This document shows, piece after piece, positions 37,584-46,541 of a stretch of DNA of 48,853 nucleotides. The first letter of the stretch is position 1; each line of letters starts with the position of its first letter. This stretch comes from JBOGXB01 sp050694215 (GTDB taxonomy: Bacteria; Actinomycetota; CADDZG01; WHSQ01), in NCBI GenBank assembly GCA_050694215.1, contig JBOGXB010000006.1, positions 1 through 48,853 of the forward strand, written 5' to 3'. Made by a program: the position numbers and the translations under genes. The notes beneath the pieces are model-generated. The model was not told where the DNA came from. It did no database searches and saw only the letters and a program-made list of their open reading frames with translations.

Positions 37584-40232
37584 CTAGGGGCGCCGGCCCA
37601 GGCGAGCCACGCCGAGTCGCCTCCCGGTGACCGCGAGCCCGTACGCCACCGCCATGAGAACCGCGCTCGCCGCAACTGGGAGGAACGGCGGCTGCGGGTC
37701 CCTACGGAGCCGCGAGAGCGCGTACTCCTCGCGCGCCGAGTCCTCGAGCGCGGCCCGGTACGCGTACGCGGACGCGACCTGGGGTTGCTCCTGCTCCTGC
37801 GCGGCCACGGCTGCCTGCCCCTGCGCCTGAGCCTGCGACTGGGCCTGCCCCTGTCCCTGAGCCTGCGAGGCCGGCTCGGGGATGGGCGAGGTGGGCGCGG
37901 CAGGCACCAGCGGAAGTGCCCCGAGAGCGCGTTCCAGCGCCGAGGGCGGGCGGGGGTCGTCCTCGTCGCCCACCGCCCCGCACAGCACACGGGCGTGGGC
38001 GAGCTCGGTCACGTCGGTGGCCGACGCCCGGACGTTCACCTCGGCCCGCTTCCCTGCGAGGAAGCGGGGGCAGCGATACGTCACGTCGAACGTGAGCACG
38101 TTGCTCGACTGCATAACGAGGTTCTGGTAGCCGCGGGGGTCCACCGACGCGACCACGTCCCTGTCGGCCTCGGCCCGGAAGTGCACGGCCGAGCGCGTTC
38201 GCACCCCCTGCACGAGGCTGACGATGGCCGGGACGATCGCGTCGCCACGCGCGAGGCTCCGCCGGTCGAGCTCGCAAACGAGGGGGCCGCGCTCTGTGAC
38301 GTCGCGGTCACCGTCGCCGTTGCAGTCGATGCCTCTCTCGGGAGCGAACGCCCCGGTGGCGCTCGCCATCCGGCGAAGATCGGTAGTCGCGTCGGACGAG
38401 AGAGACAGCCCTACCTGACGGATTCCCTTCGCGTCGAGCGCGGCGGCTACCTCGTCGAAGCTGGGGATGTTGGGCTTGATCAGGTCGCGCCGGTACGCAT
38501 CCTGCTCCTCGATGAAGCGATCGTCCGCCACCAAGATCACGACCTTGAGCGACTCGCGCCGGTAATCGGCCTGGAGGCCCGGGGGCACGTCGTTCTCGGG
38601 TCCCGGGGGGAACACCTCCTGCCCGGCCCCCGTAGCCGTCTGAAAGAGCGCTCCGAGCATCGCGTTGTAGAAGCCGCCGCCGTCGGCGCGGATGCTCTCG
38701 AGAGCTCGCTCGAGCGCGGTCGTATCGGAGGTCAGGTCTTGCTTCTGCCGGTAGACGAAGTTGGGCTCCTCCTCGGACGCGGGCTCGGTCTCGCGGTCGG
38801 GATAATCGCGATACTCGGCAAGACCGAACCGAAGGTCGATCCGCTTATCGATGAGAGCACCCACGATGCGCGCCGCGCCGCGGCGAAGACCCTCGATGAA
38901 GGGCTTGAAGCTGGACGAGCTGTCGGTGAGCAGGTAGAGGTCGAGCGGCGTGTGGATGCGCGGCAAGCTGAGCCGGTACGAGACCGTGCGCGACCCACCC
39001 GCGGCGATCCTGACCGTACGCTCTCGCGGCGACAGCGTCGCGGGCGGAGGGTTGGGCGGCGGAGGGTTGGGCGGCGGAGGTATGTCGGGAAGGCTCACGT
39101 CGGGAAGCACCAATGTGCCTTTCGGGATTCTCAGGTCCCTGCCTATCGGGCCGCGGTACACCTCGATGGTCCTGGAGGTGCGAGCGAAGAACACCGGGAC
39201 CGCCGTCAGAGCCGCCGCCACATCCGTCGCGCCCGCGGCTGCATGAAGATCAACCCACGAGGCGGCCGATGGCACGAAGGCGTTGATCCTCCCGCCGGTC
39301 CCGGCGATCAAAGAATCCGCCGCGATGCCGTGGGCAACCGAGCTCGGAGCACCCGGCGCGGCGTGGCGCAGCCACGTCCGGCCCCCGTCGTCCGACCGCA
39401 GGAGGTCGCGGAACGCCGGGCGGAAGGCCACGATGCGCGCCGGCAGTCCGGGGAAGTGGAAGACGTCGACCGGTCCGGATCTCGTCTCGCTGAACTCCTC
39501 TACCGGCGCAAAGCTCCTTCCACCGTCGGTCGAGCGGAACAGTCCACCGCCACCCGAAGCCCACACCCGATCCGGCGCGACGGGATCGACGTCGAAGTCC
39601 GCACTGCCGCCCGAGGCCTCGGACGGAAGCCGTCCACGCGGCTCCCAACTGTGCCCGCCGTCGGTCGTCGCATACATGGCATCGAGAGCACCGGCGACAT
39701 CAACGCGCAGATACGCGATCCTTCCGTCCGCCGGACCCGCAACACGTTCCGGAGTGCCGGCGGGAGGAAGCCCCGCATCCCCAAGTGACCACGTCCTGCC
39801 TCCATCGTCGCTGACCACGACGTGGGGGCGCACGACCGAACCGACCGTCTCGGAGACCATCAGGAGAACGGTTCTGCCGATGGCAGGAACGTGAATGGAT
39901 TCGATGCGCGCGGTGCCCGCGAGAGGAGCGTCGAGGGAGGGACCCGCCGTCAGCTGGTACGACTTGATCCAGGAGCAGCCGCCGTCGCCGGATCGCATCA
40001 CGACGCTCCCGTTCGTTGCGAAGAGATCCCGTGGGGAGCGCGGGCTCACCGCATAGGCACCCATCCTCTGATCGCCCGATGGGAAGCGTGGGCCTGGTAC
40101 AGAGGTCCAATTGCCGTGCACGGTCCCGCACGACGCCGCGCGCGCCGGTTTCGAGACCACGGGAAGCGCGACCAGGCAGAGGCAGAGCAGCCCCAAACCG
40201 GCCCTCGCGGGCGCGCGCGTCCCACCAGCCAT
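37584..40232 (-). CDS. Large surface protein: Asp-box propeller plus integrin-beta-like VWA domain
   Basis: An 882-residue exported protein. After a signal peptide (GLGLLCLCLVALPVVSKPARA) there is a region of four or five Asp-box repeats (VSDDGGRTWS, TTDGGHSWEP, RSTDGGRSFAP, RSDDGGRTWLR; residues 60-320), typical of sialidase/sortilin-type propellers. A Pro/Asn-rich linker (PPPPNPPPPNPPP) leads to a VWA domain with PLDLYLLTDSSSSFKPFIEG; its metal-ion-dependent adhesion site is Asp437-x-Ser439-x-Ser441. A Gln-rich low-complexity linker (about residues 790-820) leads to one C-terminal membrane helix and a basic tail. Probably anchored outside the cell with adhesion or ligand-binding activity; this is inferred. 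Confidence 0.8.
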   Translation of the reverse strand: MAGGTRAPARAGLGLLCLCLVALPVVSKPARAASCGTVHGNWTSVPGPRFPSGDQRMGAYAVSPRSPRDLFATNGSVVMRSGDGGCSWIKSYQLTAGPSLDAPLAGTARIESIHVPAIGRTVLLMVSETVGSVVRPHVVVSDDGGRTWSLGDAGLPPAGTPERVAGPADGRIAYLRVDVAGALDAMYATTDGGHSWEPRGRLPSEASGGSADFDVDPVAPDRVWASGGGGLFRSTDGGRSFAPVEEFSETRSGPVDVFHFPGLPARIVAFRPAFRDLLRSDDGGRTWLRHAAPGAPSSVAHGIAADSLIAGTGGRINAFVPSAASWVDLHAAAGATDVAAALTAVPVFFARTSRTIEVYRGPIGRDLRIPKGTLVLPDVSLPDIPPPPNPPPPNPPPATLSPRERTVRIAAGGSRTVSYRLSLPRIHTPLDLYLLTDSSSSFKPFIEGLRRGAARIVGALIDKRIDLRFGLAEYRDYPDRETEPASEEEPNFVYRQKQDLTSDTTALERALESIRADGGGFYNAMLGALFQTATGAGQEVFPPGPENDVPPGLQADYRRESLKVVILVADDRFIEEQDAYRRDLIKPNIPSFDEVAAALDAKGIRQVGLSLSSDATTDLRRMASATGAFAPERGIDCNGDGDRDVTERGPLVCELDRRSLARGDAIVPAIVSLVQGVRTRSAVHFRAEADRDVVASVDPRGYQNLVMQSSNVLTFDVTYRCPRFLAGKRAEVNVRASATDVTELAHARVLCGAVGDEDDPRPPSALERALGALPLVPAAPTSPIPEPASQAQGQGQAQSQAQAQGQAAVAAQEQEQPQVASAYAYRAALEDSAREEYALSRLRRDPQPPFLPVAASAVLMAVAYGLAVTGRRLGVARLGRRP

Positions 40233-40242
40233 GCTATGAGGG

Positions 40243-40280
40243 TTCGCCGGAGCGGACCGGGCCTCCTCCGCTCCGGCGAA
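40243..40280. promoter_or_regulatory. Perfect 14-bp inverted repeat between divergent genes
   Basis: TTCGCCGGAGCGGA at 40243-40256 and TCCGCTCCGGCGAA at 40267-40280 are perfect complements with a 10-base spacer. It sits 10 bases upstream of the VWA protein start (minus) and 13 bases upstream of the 78-residue gene (plus). It could be an operator or a 5' leader hairpin for either gene. Confidence 0.6.
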
Positions 40281-40293
40281 GTAGTCTGAGCGG

Positions 40294-40530
40294 ATGCAGA
40301 CGGACCAGAGGAGTGACGGTTTCGCCGTCGACCTCGAGAAGCTGCAGAAGCACGCGGAGGAGCTGTACCTACATCGGTTCGTCGAGTACGTACGGAAGGT
40401 CCGGGGCGAGCACGGCCGTTACCTGACATTGAGGGCAGGCGACGAGCTCGCGATCAAGGCGGCAGACGACGGCAGCGCGCAGGCTCTGGACGCGGTCCTG
40501 ATCGAAGTCGACCTGAACCAGGTTCCCTAG
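40294..40530 (+). CDS. Small hypothetical protein (78 residues)
   Basis: Unrecognised short cytosolic protein with a helical N-terminal half (AVDLEKLQKHAEELYLHRFV) and a likely beta C-terminal half (GRYLTLRAGDELAIKAADDG). No membrane segment and no cysteines. It is divergent from the VWA protein gene and convergent with the FtsH-like gene, with 7 bases between their stops. Codon use looks like that of its neighbours, which is the main support for its being a gene. Confidence 0.5.
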   Translation: MQTDQRSDGFAVDLEKLQKHAEELYLHRFVEYVRKVRGEHGRYLTLRAGDELAIKAADDGSAQALDAVLIEVDLNQVP

Positions 40531-40537
40531 CAGACCG

Positions 40538-42595
40538 CTAGTCGCGCGGGATGCTCCATCCGGAGGCGTCCCTGTCGCGGCGTGCCAGATCCACCCTCCA
40601 CGTCGCTTGGAACCCGTCGCCTTTGCCGACCACGCCCGTGAGCGACTCCTCGAGCTCGGCCCCCTCGAGGGTCTCCACTTCCTCCAGCTGTGCGGCAACG
40701 GCGTCGAGGCGCGCCCGGTTCTCCATGAGGATGTCCCGAGCCTCCGACTCCGCCGCAATCAGCAGCCGCCTGACCTCCTCGTCGAACTCCTCATGCTTCT
40801 GAGGTGAGATATGAGACAGCGTCCCGTCTCCGGCTAGAAACCGATCCACGTCGGACGCGAGGAGCCGCGCCCGCCCGAGGTTGGGACTCATGCCGTACCG
40901 GCCCACTATGTCGCGCGCCAGCTCGGTCGCAAGCTCGATGTCCTGCTCGGCTCCCGTCGACGGTTCGCCCAGCGCCATCTCCTCGGCGGCGACCCCACCC
41001 ATTGAGATCACGACCTGACCGAAGAGGTGGTCGCGCGTGCGCAGGTAGGCGTCGCCCTCACTTTGGAGCCCCGTGAGCCCCAGACCTCGGGCGCGCGGAA
41101 GGATCGTCACACGGTGCAACTCGTCGGCTCGCCCCAACGCTGCCGCGACGATCGCGTGTCCGCTCTCGTGATACGCAGCGCGCCTCTCTTCCTCCTCGCT
41201 GAGCACCCGGCCCCGACGTTTCGGTCCGTGCATGACGCGCTGGATGGCCTCCTCGAGCTCGGGGTGCTCCACCTCGTGCTTGTCCTCACGCAGCGCCAGC
41301 AATGATGCTTCGTTGATCACGTTGGCGAGGTCTGCGCCGGAGAAGCCGGCCGTCCGCTTGGCCAGGTACTCGAAATCGACCGACGAAGCCACCGGCTTGC
41401 CGCGAGCATGTAGCTCGAGTATCAGCCTTCGACCGTGTGCATCGGGGTGGTCGACCGTAACGTGACGGTCGAAGCGGCCGGGACGCAGCAACGCGGGGTC
41501 GAGTATGTCGGGCCGGTTGGTCGCCCCGATGATGACGATCCCCGAGCTGACCTCGAAGCCGTCCATCTCTACGAGCAGCTGGTTCAGCGTCTGCTCTCGC
41601 TCGTCCGAGCCTCCGCTCTCGCCGTGGCCACGCCTTCGTCCTGCAGCGTCGAGCTCGTCGATGAAGACGATCGCCGGAGCGACTGCGCGCACACGCTGGA
41701 ACAGATCTCTCACCCTGGCGGCGCCGATGCCGACGAGGGACTCGACGAACTCGGCACCCGCTACCGAGAAGAACGGCACCCCAGCCTCACCAGCGACCGC
41801 CTTGGCGAGGAGCGTCTTCCCGCAGCCGGGAGGGCCGAACAGCAACACTCCCTTCGGCGGAACCGCGCCGACCTCCTCGTAGCGACCGGGATCGGAAAGG
41901 TAGTCGACGACCTCCTTGAGCTCGACGACAGCCTCGTCCGCGCCGGCGACGTCGGAGAAGGTGGTCGGCTTTGTCAGGCCCTTCCGCTGCTTGCCCTTTC
42001 CTATGGTGCCGAACGTCATGACCTCGCCGATCGCAGACGCAGAACCCTTCCCGGCGACGAACAACAGGCCGAAGAAGCTGGCGAGGATCAGCAGGGGCAG
42101 GAGGTAGGTCGACACGGCGCGCACGACCGTCTTGGACGTCTGAGGATCTACTCGCACCTCGGCCCCCGCGGAGGTAACCATCTCCGACAGCACGCCAAAG
42201 GCCGCGTCGCTGGACGGATACGTTACCCAGTAGGTCCCAGATCCTCTGGGCTCCCCCGTGTCGGTGGGCCTGCCCTTGCTCTTGCCCGAGGCCTCCACGA
42301 ACCTGCCGGTGAGCCTGTTGTCCTCGTCCCTGAAGACGGCCGTCTCGATGCGTTGCCGGCCCGCCAGCGCGCTCAACTGGTCGATGGACAGCTCGGTGCC
42401 GGTGGAGCGAGGACTGAGGTAGTCGAGGGACCACGCGAACGCGCCTAAGAGAACCAGAAGCACGATTCCCAGGACGAGGGTCATCCGGCGACCGGGCAAA
42501 CGTCGCCGCGCGCTGCGCCGGCGCCTCCTCCGCAGGAGGTAGTCGTCGATCCCCCTCTTCAGCTCCTGGAGGGAACCTTCGGCGGCATCAGCCAT
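40538..42595 (-). CDS. ftsH: FtsH-like membrane AAA metalloprotease
   Basis: An ATP-dependent zinc metalloprotease that degrades membrane and short-lived proteins. Across 685 residues: two membrane helices (about 39-58 and 159-181) flank a small extracytoplasmic domain. The AAA module has GPPGCGKT (Walker A, 254-261), IVFIDELDAAGRRRG (Walker B) and GATNRPDILDPALLRPGRFD (second region of homology). The M41 peptidase domain has HESGH (His476, Glu477, His480) with the typical TILPRARGLGLT stretch. The basic N-terminal RRRRRRSARRR is unusual in sequence but consistent with topology. There may be a second, more canonical ftsH elsewhere in the genome. Confidence 0.92.
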   Translation of the reverse strand: MADAAEGSLQELKRGIDDYLLRRRRRRSARRRLPGRRMTLVLGIVLLVLLGAFAWSLDYLSPRSTGTELSIDQLSALAGRQRIETAVFRDEDNRLTGRFVEASGKSKGRPTDTGEPRGSGTYWVTYPSSDAAFGVLSEMVTSAGAEVRVDPQTSKTVVRAVSTYLLPLLILASFFGLLFVAGKGSASAIGEVMTFGTIGKGKQRKGLTKPTTFSDVAGADEAVVELKEVVDYLSDPGRYEEVGAVPPKGVLLFGPPGCGKTLLAKAVAGEAGVPFFSVAGAEFVESLVGIGAARVRDLFQRVRAVAPAIVFIDELDAAGRRRGHGESGGSDEREQTLNQLLVEMDGFEVSSGIVIIGATNRPDILDPALLRPGRFDRHVTVDHPDAHGRRLILELHARGKPVASSVDFEYLAKRTAGFSGADLANVINEASLLALREDKHEVEHPELEEAIQRVMHGPKRRGRVLSEEEERRAAYHESGHAIVAAALGRADELHRVTILPRARGLGLTGLQSEGDAYLRTRDHLFGQVVISMGGVAAEEMALGEPSTGAEQDIELATELARDIVGRYGMSPNLGRARLLASDVDRFLAGDGTLSHISPQKHEEFDEEVRRLLIAAESEARDILMENRARLDAVAAQLEEVETLEGAELEESLTGVVGKGDGFQATWRVDLARRDRDASGWSIPRD

Positions 42596-42773
42596 CTGTC
42601 CGGGTCACCTTTTTCCGTTGCTCGGATGCGTCCAGGATTCGCCTCGTCCGATTGTCTTCCCTCCCCCTGCTTATGTGCGTCGGATGCGCCGGCTCAGTCT
42701 TCTCCCTGGATTCGCTGGACCGAAGACCACCCATGGCGTGGCGGCGCGCGCTCAGTTTCGCGGGGGTGGGGTC

Positions 42774-42808
42774 GGGGGTTGACAGCGCAACCCCCGGCGT
42801 GGTCTATT
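42774..42808 (+). promoter_or_regulatory. Probable promoter with overlapping operator upstream of the MMPL operon
   Basis: TTGACA (42779-42784) and TCTATT (42803-42808) are 18 bases apart. The inverted repeat GGGGGTTG (42774-42781) / CAACCCCC (42788-42795), spacer six, covers the -35 box. Further down, TTACG is repeated directly at 42822 and 42835. These are candidate binding sites for the TetR protein encoded in the operon. Confidence 0.45.
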
Positions 42809-42858
42809 ACCGGGGTTAGGTTTACGTTGTTAAGTTACGGCCAGAAAGGGTGGGAGAG

Positions 42859-45093
42859 ATGCTCCATCGCCTCGGTACGTTCACCGCTGCCAAGCGCCGT
42901 TGGGTGCTCGTCGTCGGAACCCTCGCGCTGGCCCTCGCCGGCTTGTTCGGAGGCGGCCTCTTCGATCGGGTCTCGGGCGGCGGCTTCAACGATCCCGACG
43001 CGGAGTCCAGCCGCGCGAACCAGGTCGTCGAGGACGCCTTCAACTCCGGCAATCCCAACGTCGTCCTGCTGCTCAGCGCTCGAGGCTCGGTCGACGACCC
43101 CGCCACCGCCAGGGCCGGGGCCGCGCTGACGAACCAGCTTGCCCACGAGAAGGGTGTCGATCAGGCGTTCTCCTACTGGACGCTCGGCTCGGCGCCCTCG
43201 CTACGCAGCGACGACGGCACGCAAGCCCTCGTTCTTGGACGCATCGGCGGGAGCGAGGACCAGATCGACGCCCGCATCGAGGAGCTCTCCCCCGAGTACA
43301 CGCGCTCCGAGGGCCCGATCACGGTAGAGGTAGGAGGTCAGGCGGAGGTCTTTCGTCAGGTCTCGGCGCAGATCGAGGAGGACCTCGCTCGAGCCGAATC
43401 GCTCACCTTCCCGATCGTTCTGGTGCTGTTGGTCCTCGTCTTCGGCAGTGTGATCGCAGCGGGGCTCCCACTGGCGATCGGCATCATGGCCATCGTCGGG
43501 ACGTTCCTTGTCCTCACGGTCATGACGGCCTTCACCGACGTCTCCGTCTACTCGATCAACCTCACGACGATGCTCGGTCTCGGGCTCGGCATCGACTACG
43601 CACTGTTCATCGTGTCTCGTTACCGTGAGGAGCTGCACGCCGGACTCGATAGGAACTCCGCGGTCGCGCGCACCGTTGAGACCGCGGGGAGAACGGTGCT
43701 GTTCAGCGGTCTGACGGTCGCTGCATCGCTGGCCGCACTGCTCGTCTTCCCCCAGTACTTCCTCAAGTCGTTCGCCTATGCGGGCATTGCAGTTGTTGCC
43801 CTTTCCGTCGTCGGGGCGCTCGTGTTCCTGCCCGCGCTACTTGCAGCACTCGGACCTCGCATCGACAAGTGGGTGCTGTGGCGCCGTCGGCCGAAGGAGG
43901 TCGGGGAAGGCTTCTGGCACCGTGTCGCCGTCTTCGTGATGCGACGCGCCGTGCTGATAGCACTCGCCGTCGTCGCCCTGTTGCTCTTCCTCGGGGCGCC
44001 CTTCCTCGGCGCCGAGTTCGGGCTGCCCGACGATCGCGTCCTCCCTGCCGATGCGTCGAGCCGCAACGTTCAGGACCAGATCCGCAACAACTTCTCCTCT
44101 CAGGAGGCGGGGGGACTCATGGTGGTCGCACGAGACGTCGACGACCCGGCGACCCTCGAGAGCGACGTCACGGGTTACGCAACGGCGTTGAGCCGCCTCG
44201 ACGGCGTTGCGCGCGTCGATGCGCTAACCGGTTCCTACGTGGAGGGAGGCCGCGTCGCACGACCCACTCCGCTGTCCAGGGGCTTCGCGGCCGGCGATGC
44301 AACGTGGCTCTCGGTCGTCCCCTCGGTCGAACCCGTCTCGCCTGCCGGTGAGAAGCTCGTGAAGGACGTGCGTACCGAGGAAGCCCCCTTCGAAGTGCTG
44401 GTCACCGGGCCTTCTGCCGAGCTCGTCGACGGCAAGGAGTCCATCTTCGCAAAGGTGCCGCTCGCCGCAGCGATCATCGCGGTCGTCACCTTCGTGTTGC
44501 TGTTCATGATGACGGGGAGCATCCTGGTCCCCATCAAGGCGGTCGTTCTGAACCTGCTCAGCCTCACCGCGACGTTCGGTGCGATGGTGTGGATCTTCCA
44601 GGACGGGCACCTCTCCGACTTCCTCAACTTCACCGCGACGGGAACGTTGGACACGACGAGCCCCATCCTCATGTTCTGCATCGCTTTCGGGCTCTCAATG
44701 GACTACGAGGTCTTCCTTCTCTCCCGCATCAAGGAGGAGCACGACCGCACCGGCGACAACCACTCATCCATCGCGATCGGCCTGGAGAAGACGGGACGCA
44801 TAGTGACGGCCGCCGCCGCCCTGATCGCAGTCGTGTTCATCGCATTCGCCACCTCCGAGATCAGCTTCATCAAGCTGATGGGTGTCGGGCTGTCGCTCGC
44901 CGTCATCATGGACGCGACCCTGATCCGCGCAACCCTGGTCCCGGCCTTCATGCACCTGGCGGGAGAGGCGAACTGGTGGGCACCCAAGCCGCTCCGCAGG
45001 CTGTACGAGAGGTACGGTCTCAAGGAGGCGGCATCTCCGGAAGCAGGAGCCATCGCTCCGGGTCCGCCCACCATGGAGGGAGCCAAGGTTTGA
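42859..45093 (+). CDS. MMPL/RND family transporter
   Basis: A 744-residue inner-membrane transporter of the MMPL branch of the RND superfamily, which moves lipids or drugs using the proton gradient. It has the two-fold layout: helix 1, an extracytoplasmic domain, five helices, a second domain and five more helices. The two MMPL core motifs are GLGLGIDYALFIVSRYREE in the first half and GLSMDYEVFLLSRIKEEH in the second, each with the proton-relay Asp. ATG at 42859 is preferred because homologues begin MxxRLGxF; GTG at 42850 is in frame. First gene of an operon with the TetR regulator and a thioesterase-like protein. Confidence 0.93.
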   Translation: MLHRLGTFTAAKRRWVLVVGTLALALAGLFGGGLFDRVSGGGFNDPDAESSRANQVVEDAFNSGNPNVVLLLSARGSVDDPATARAGAALTNQLAHEKGVDQAFSYWTLGSAPSLRSDDGTQALVLGRIGGSEDQIDARIEELSPEYTRSEGPITVEVGGQAEVFRQVSAQIEEDLARAESLTFPIVLVLLVLVFGSVIAAGLPLAIGIMAIVGTFLVLTVMTAFTDVSVYSINLTTMLGLGLGIDYALFIVSRYREELHAGLDRNSAVARTVETAGRTVLFSGLTVAASLAALLVFPQYFLKSFAYAGIAVVALSVVGALVFLPALLAALGPRIDKWVLWRRRPKEVGEGFWHRVAVFVMRRAVLIALAVVALLLFLGAPFLGAEFGLPDDRVLPADASSRNVQDQIRNNFSSQEAGGLMVVARDVDDPATLESDVTGYATALSRLDGVARVDALTGSYVEGGRVARPTPLSRGFAAGDATWLSVVPSVEPVSPAGEKLVKDVRTEEAPFEVLVTGPSAELVDGKESIFAKVPLAAAIIAVVTFVLLFMMTGSILVPIKAVVLNLLSLTATFGAMVWIFQDGHLSDFLNFTATGTLDTTSPILMFCIAFGLSMDYEVFLLSRIKEEHDRTGDNHSSIAIGLEKTGRIVTAAAALIAVVFIAFATSEISFIKLMGVGLSLAVIMDATLIRATLVPAFMHLAGEANWWAPKPLRRLYERYGLKEAASPEAGAIAPGPPTMEGAKV

Positions 45094-45737
45094 CGACGAC
45101 CGAGGGAACGCCTCGCCGGAGCCGTGCCCGGCGAGGCGAAGGCGAGAAGCTGAAGGAGTCGATCCTCCAGGCGGCCGAGGAGCTCCTCATCGAGACCGGC
45201 GACGCGGAGTCGGTCTCCATCCGCGCGGTCGCAGAGCGGGTCGGGGTCACTCCCCCGTCGATCTATCTCCACTTCACCGACAAGGACGAGCTCATCTTCG
45301 CGGTGTGCGAGAAGCACTTCGACGAACTCCATCGGGTCATGACCGAGGCCACCGACGGGGCCTCCGATCCGTTGGATGCCCTGCGGAGTATGGGGCGCGC
45401 CTACATATCGTTCGGCGTGAACAATCCCGAGCAGTACCGGATCATCTTCATGGACCGGACCCCTCATTCCGTGGACGAGGGCCACACCGAACGACTCCTA
45501 ACCAACTCGGGTTTCAGCCACCTCCTCGACGTCGTTCAGAGCTGTCTCGATTCGGGTCACTTCCTGCCCGGAAACTCCCTGATGATCTCGATCGACCTGT
45601 GGGTGACCGTCCACGGGGTCACGTCACTCCTGATCGCCAAGCCCGAGTTCCCCTGGCCCGACAAGCACGAGATGATCGAGCACATTATCGACACCCAGCT
45701 GCGCGGACTCCGGCGCGACGTCGAGGGCGGCGCGTGA
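45090..45737 (+). CDS. TetR/AcrR family transcriptional regulator
   Basis: A 215-residue regulator. After a basic N-terminal tail, residues 20-70 form the TetR helix-turn-helix (SIRAVAERVGVTPPSIYLHF, then TDKDELI). The C-terminal domain is all-helical and presumably binds a ligand. TTG at 45090 overlaps the MMPL stop (TTGA) and has GGAGGG about 9 bases upstream; no ATG or GTG fits before the helix-turn-helix. It probably represses its own operon through the inverted repeat near 42774-42795 in response to a lipid or drug (inferred). Cytosolic dimer. Confidence 0.92.
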   Translation: MTTTEGTPRRSRARRGEGEKLKESILQAAEELLIETGDAESVSIRAVAERVGVTPPSIYLHFTDKDELIFAVCEKHFDELHRVMTEATDGASDPLDALRSMGRAYISFGVNNPEQYRIIFMDRTPHSVDEGHTERLLTNSGFSHLLDVVQSCLDSGHFLPGNSLMISIDLWVTVHGVTSLLIAKPEFPWPDKHEMIEHIIDTQLRGLRRDVEGGA

Positions 45738-46537
45738 ACCATTTCGACGCCACGACCTCGCTCGAACGAACCGATCACCATTTCGAGGGCAAGCTGGACA
45801 AGAGTTGGTGGGTCGTGCGGGGGCCTCACGGCGGCTATCTCGGCTCGATACTGCTGCGGGCCCTGACTGAGGCTCTCGAAGAGCCCGAGCGACACGTCCG
45901 CTCGCTAACGGTTCACTTCGTAGCAGCACCGGAGGAGGGGCCTTTCCGCATCGAGACAACGATTGAACGAGCCGGCCGATCCATCACTTTCATGTCGGCG
46001 CGCATGTCGCAAGGAGACCGCTGCGTCGCCGTCGCCCTAGCTGCCTTCTCGGTTGCGTGGTCCGGTCCCGAGTTTAGAGATGCCTCGATGCCGGACGTCG
46101 CGGCGCCCGACGACGCGTTCCCGTTCCCCCTCGAGGCTCCCGGCGTTCCGCCCTTCCTCCATAACTTCGACATGCGCTGGGTCGTCGGTGGTGCCCCGTT
46201 CTCGGGCGCGGACCGAGCCGAGCTGGGAGGTTGGATGCGTTTGGCCGAACCTCGCATCGCGGACGCGATCCTCATGGCGACATACGCGGATGCATGGCCT
46301 CCGGTTGTCTTCCCGCGCCTGACCGAGCCCGTCGTGTGCCCGACCGTTGATCTCACGATCCACTTCCGCTCGTCGCTGCCCATCGAAGGTAGTCACCACG
46401 ACGATTTCTATCTGGGCATGTTCACCTCGGAGCTGGGCCGCGACGGGTTCTTCGAGGAGACGGGTGAGATCTGGAGCCCGGAGGGCGAGCTCCTCGTTCA
46501 GTCGCGCCAGCTGGCTCTCATGCTGCGCGCCGGCTGA
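45734..46537 (+). CDS. Acyl-CoA thioesterase-like double-hotdog protein
   Basis: A 267-residue protein similar to TesB-type acyl-CoA thioesterases, with two hotdog domains. The first spans about residues 20-110 (GPHGGYLGSILLRALTEALE, FVAAPEEGPFRIET) and the second from about 160 to the end (RWVVGGAPFSGADRAELGGW, VDLTIHFRSSLP). It would hydrolyse acyl-CoA thioesters, plausibly supplying or recycling lipid cargo for the MMPL pump. GTG at 45734 overlaps the TetR stop (GTGA), so it is translationally coupled. Cytosolic; the substrate is not known. Confidence 0.83.
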   Translation: MNHFDATTSLERTDHHFEGKLDKSWWVVRGPHGGYLGSILLRALTEALEEPERHVRSLTVHFVAAPEEGPFRIETTIERAGRSITFMSARMSQGDRCVAVALAAFSVAWSGPEFRDASMPDVAAPDDAFPFPLEAPGVPPFLHNFDMRWVVGGAPFSGADRAELGGWMRLAEPRIADAILMATYADAWPPVVFPRLTEPVVCPTVDLTIHFRSSLPIEGSHHDDFYLGMFTSELGRDGFFEETGEIWSPEGELLVQSRQLALMLRAG

Positions 46538-46541
46538 AGAG

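Noticed and set aside
36302..37630. A 442-codon plus-strand frame opposite the LVIVD protein
   Set aside because: Antisense shadow; it also runs through the hairpin terminator and lacks any domain.
37786..37876. Apparent microsatellite-like repeats of CTGxGCCTG near the end of the VWA protein
   Set aside because: They encode the Gln/Ala-rich linker in frame and are explained as low-complexity coding sequence, though length variation between strains is possible.
37785..39788. A 667-codon plus-strand frame opposite the VWA protein
   Set aside because: Composition (Arg, Gly, Val, Asp, no motifs) is that of a reverse-strand reading. The minus-strand gene has a signal peptide and named repeats.
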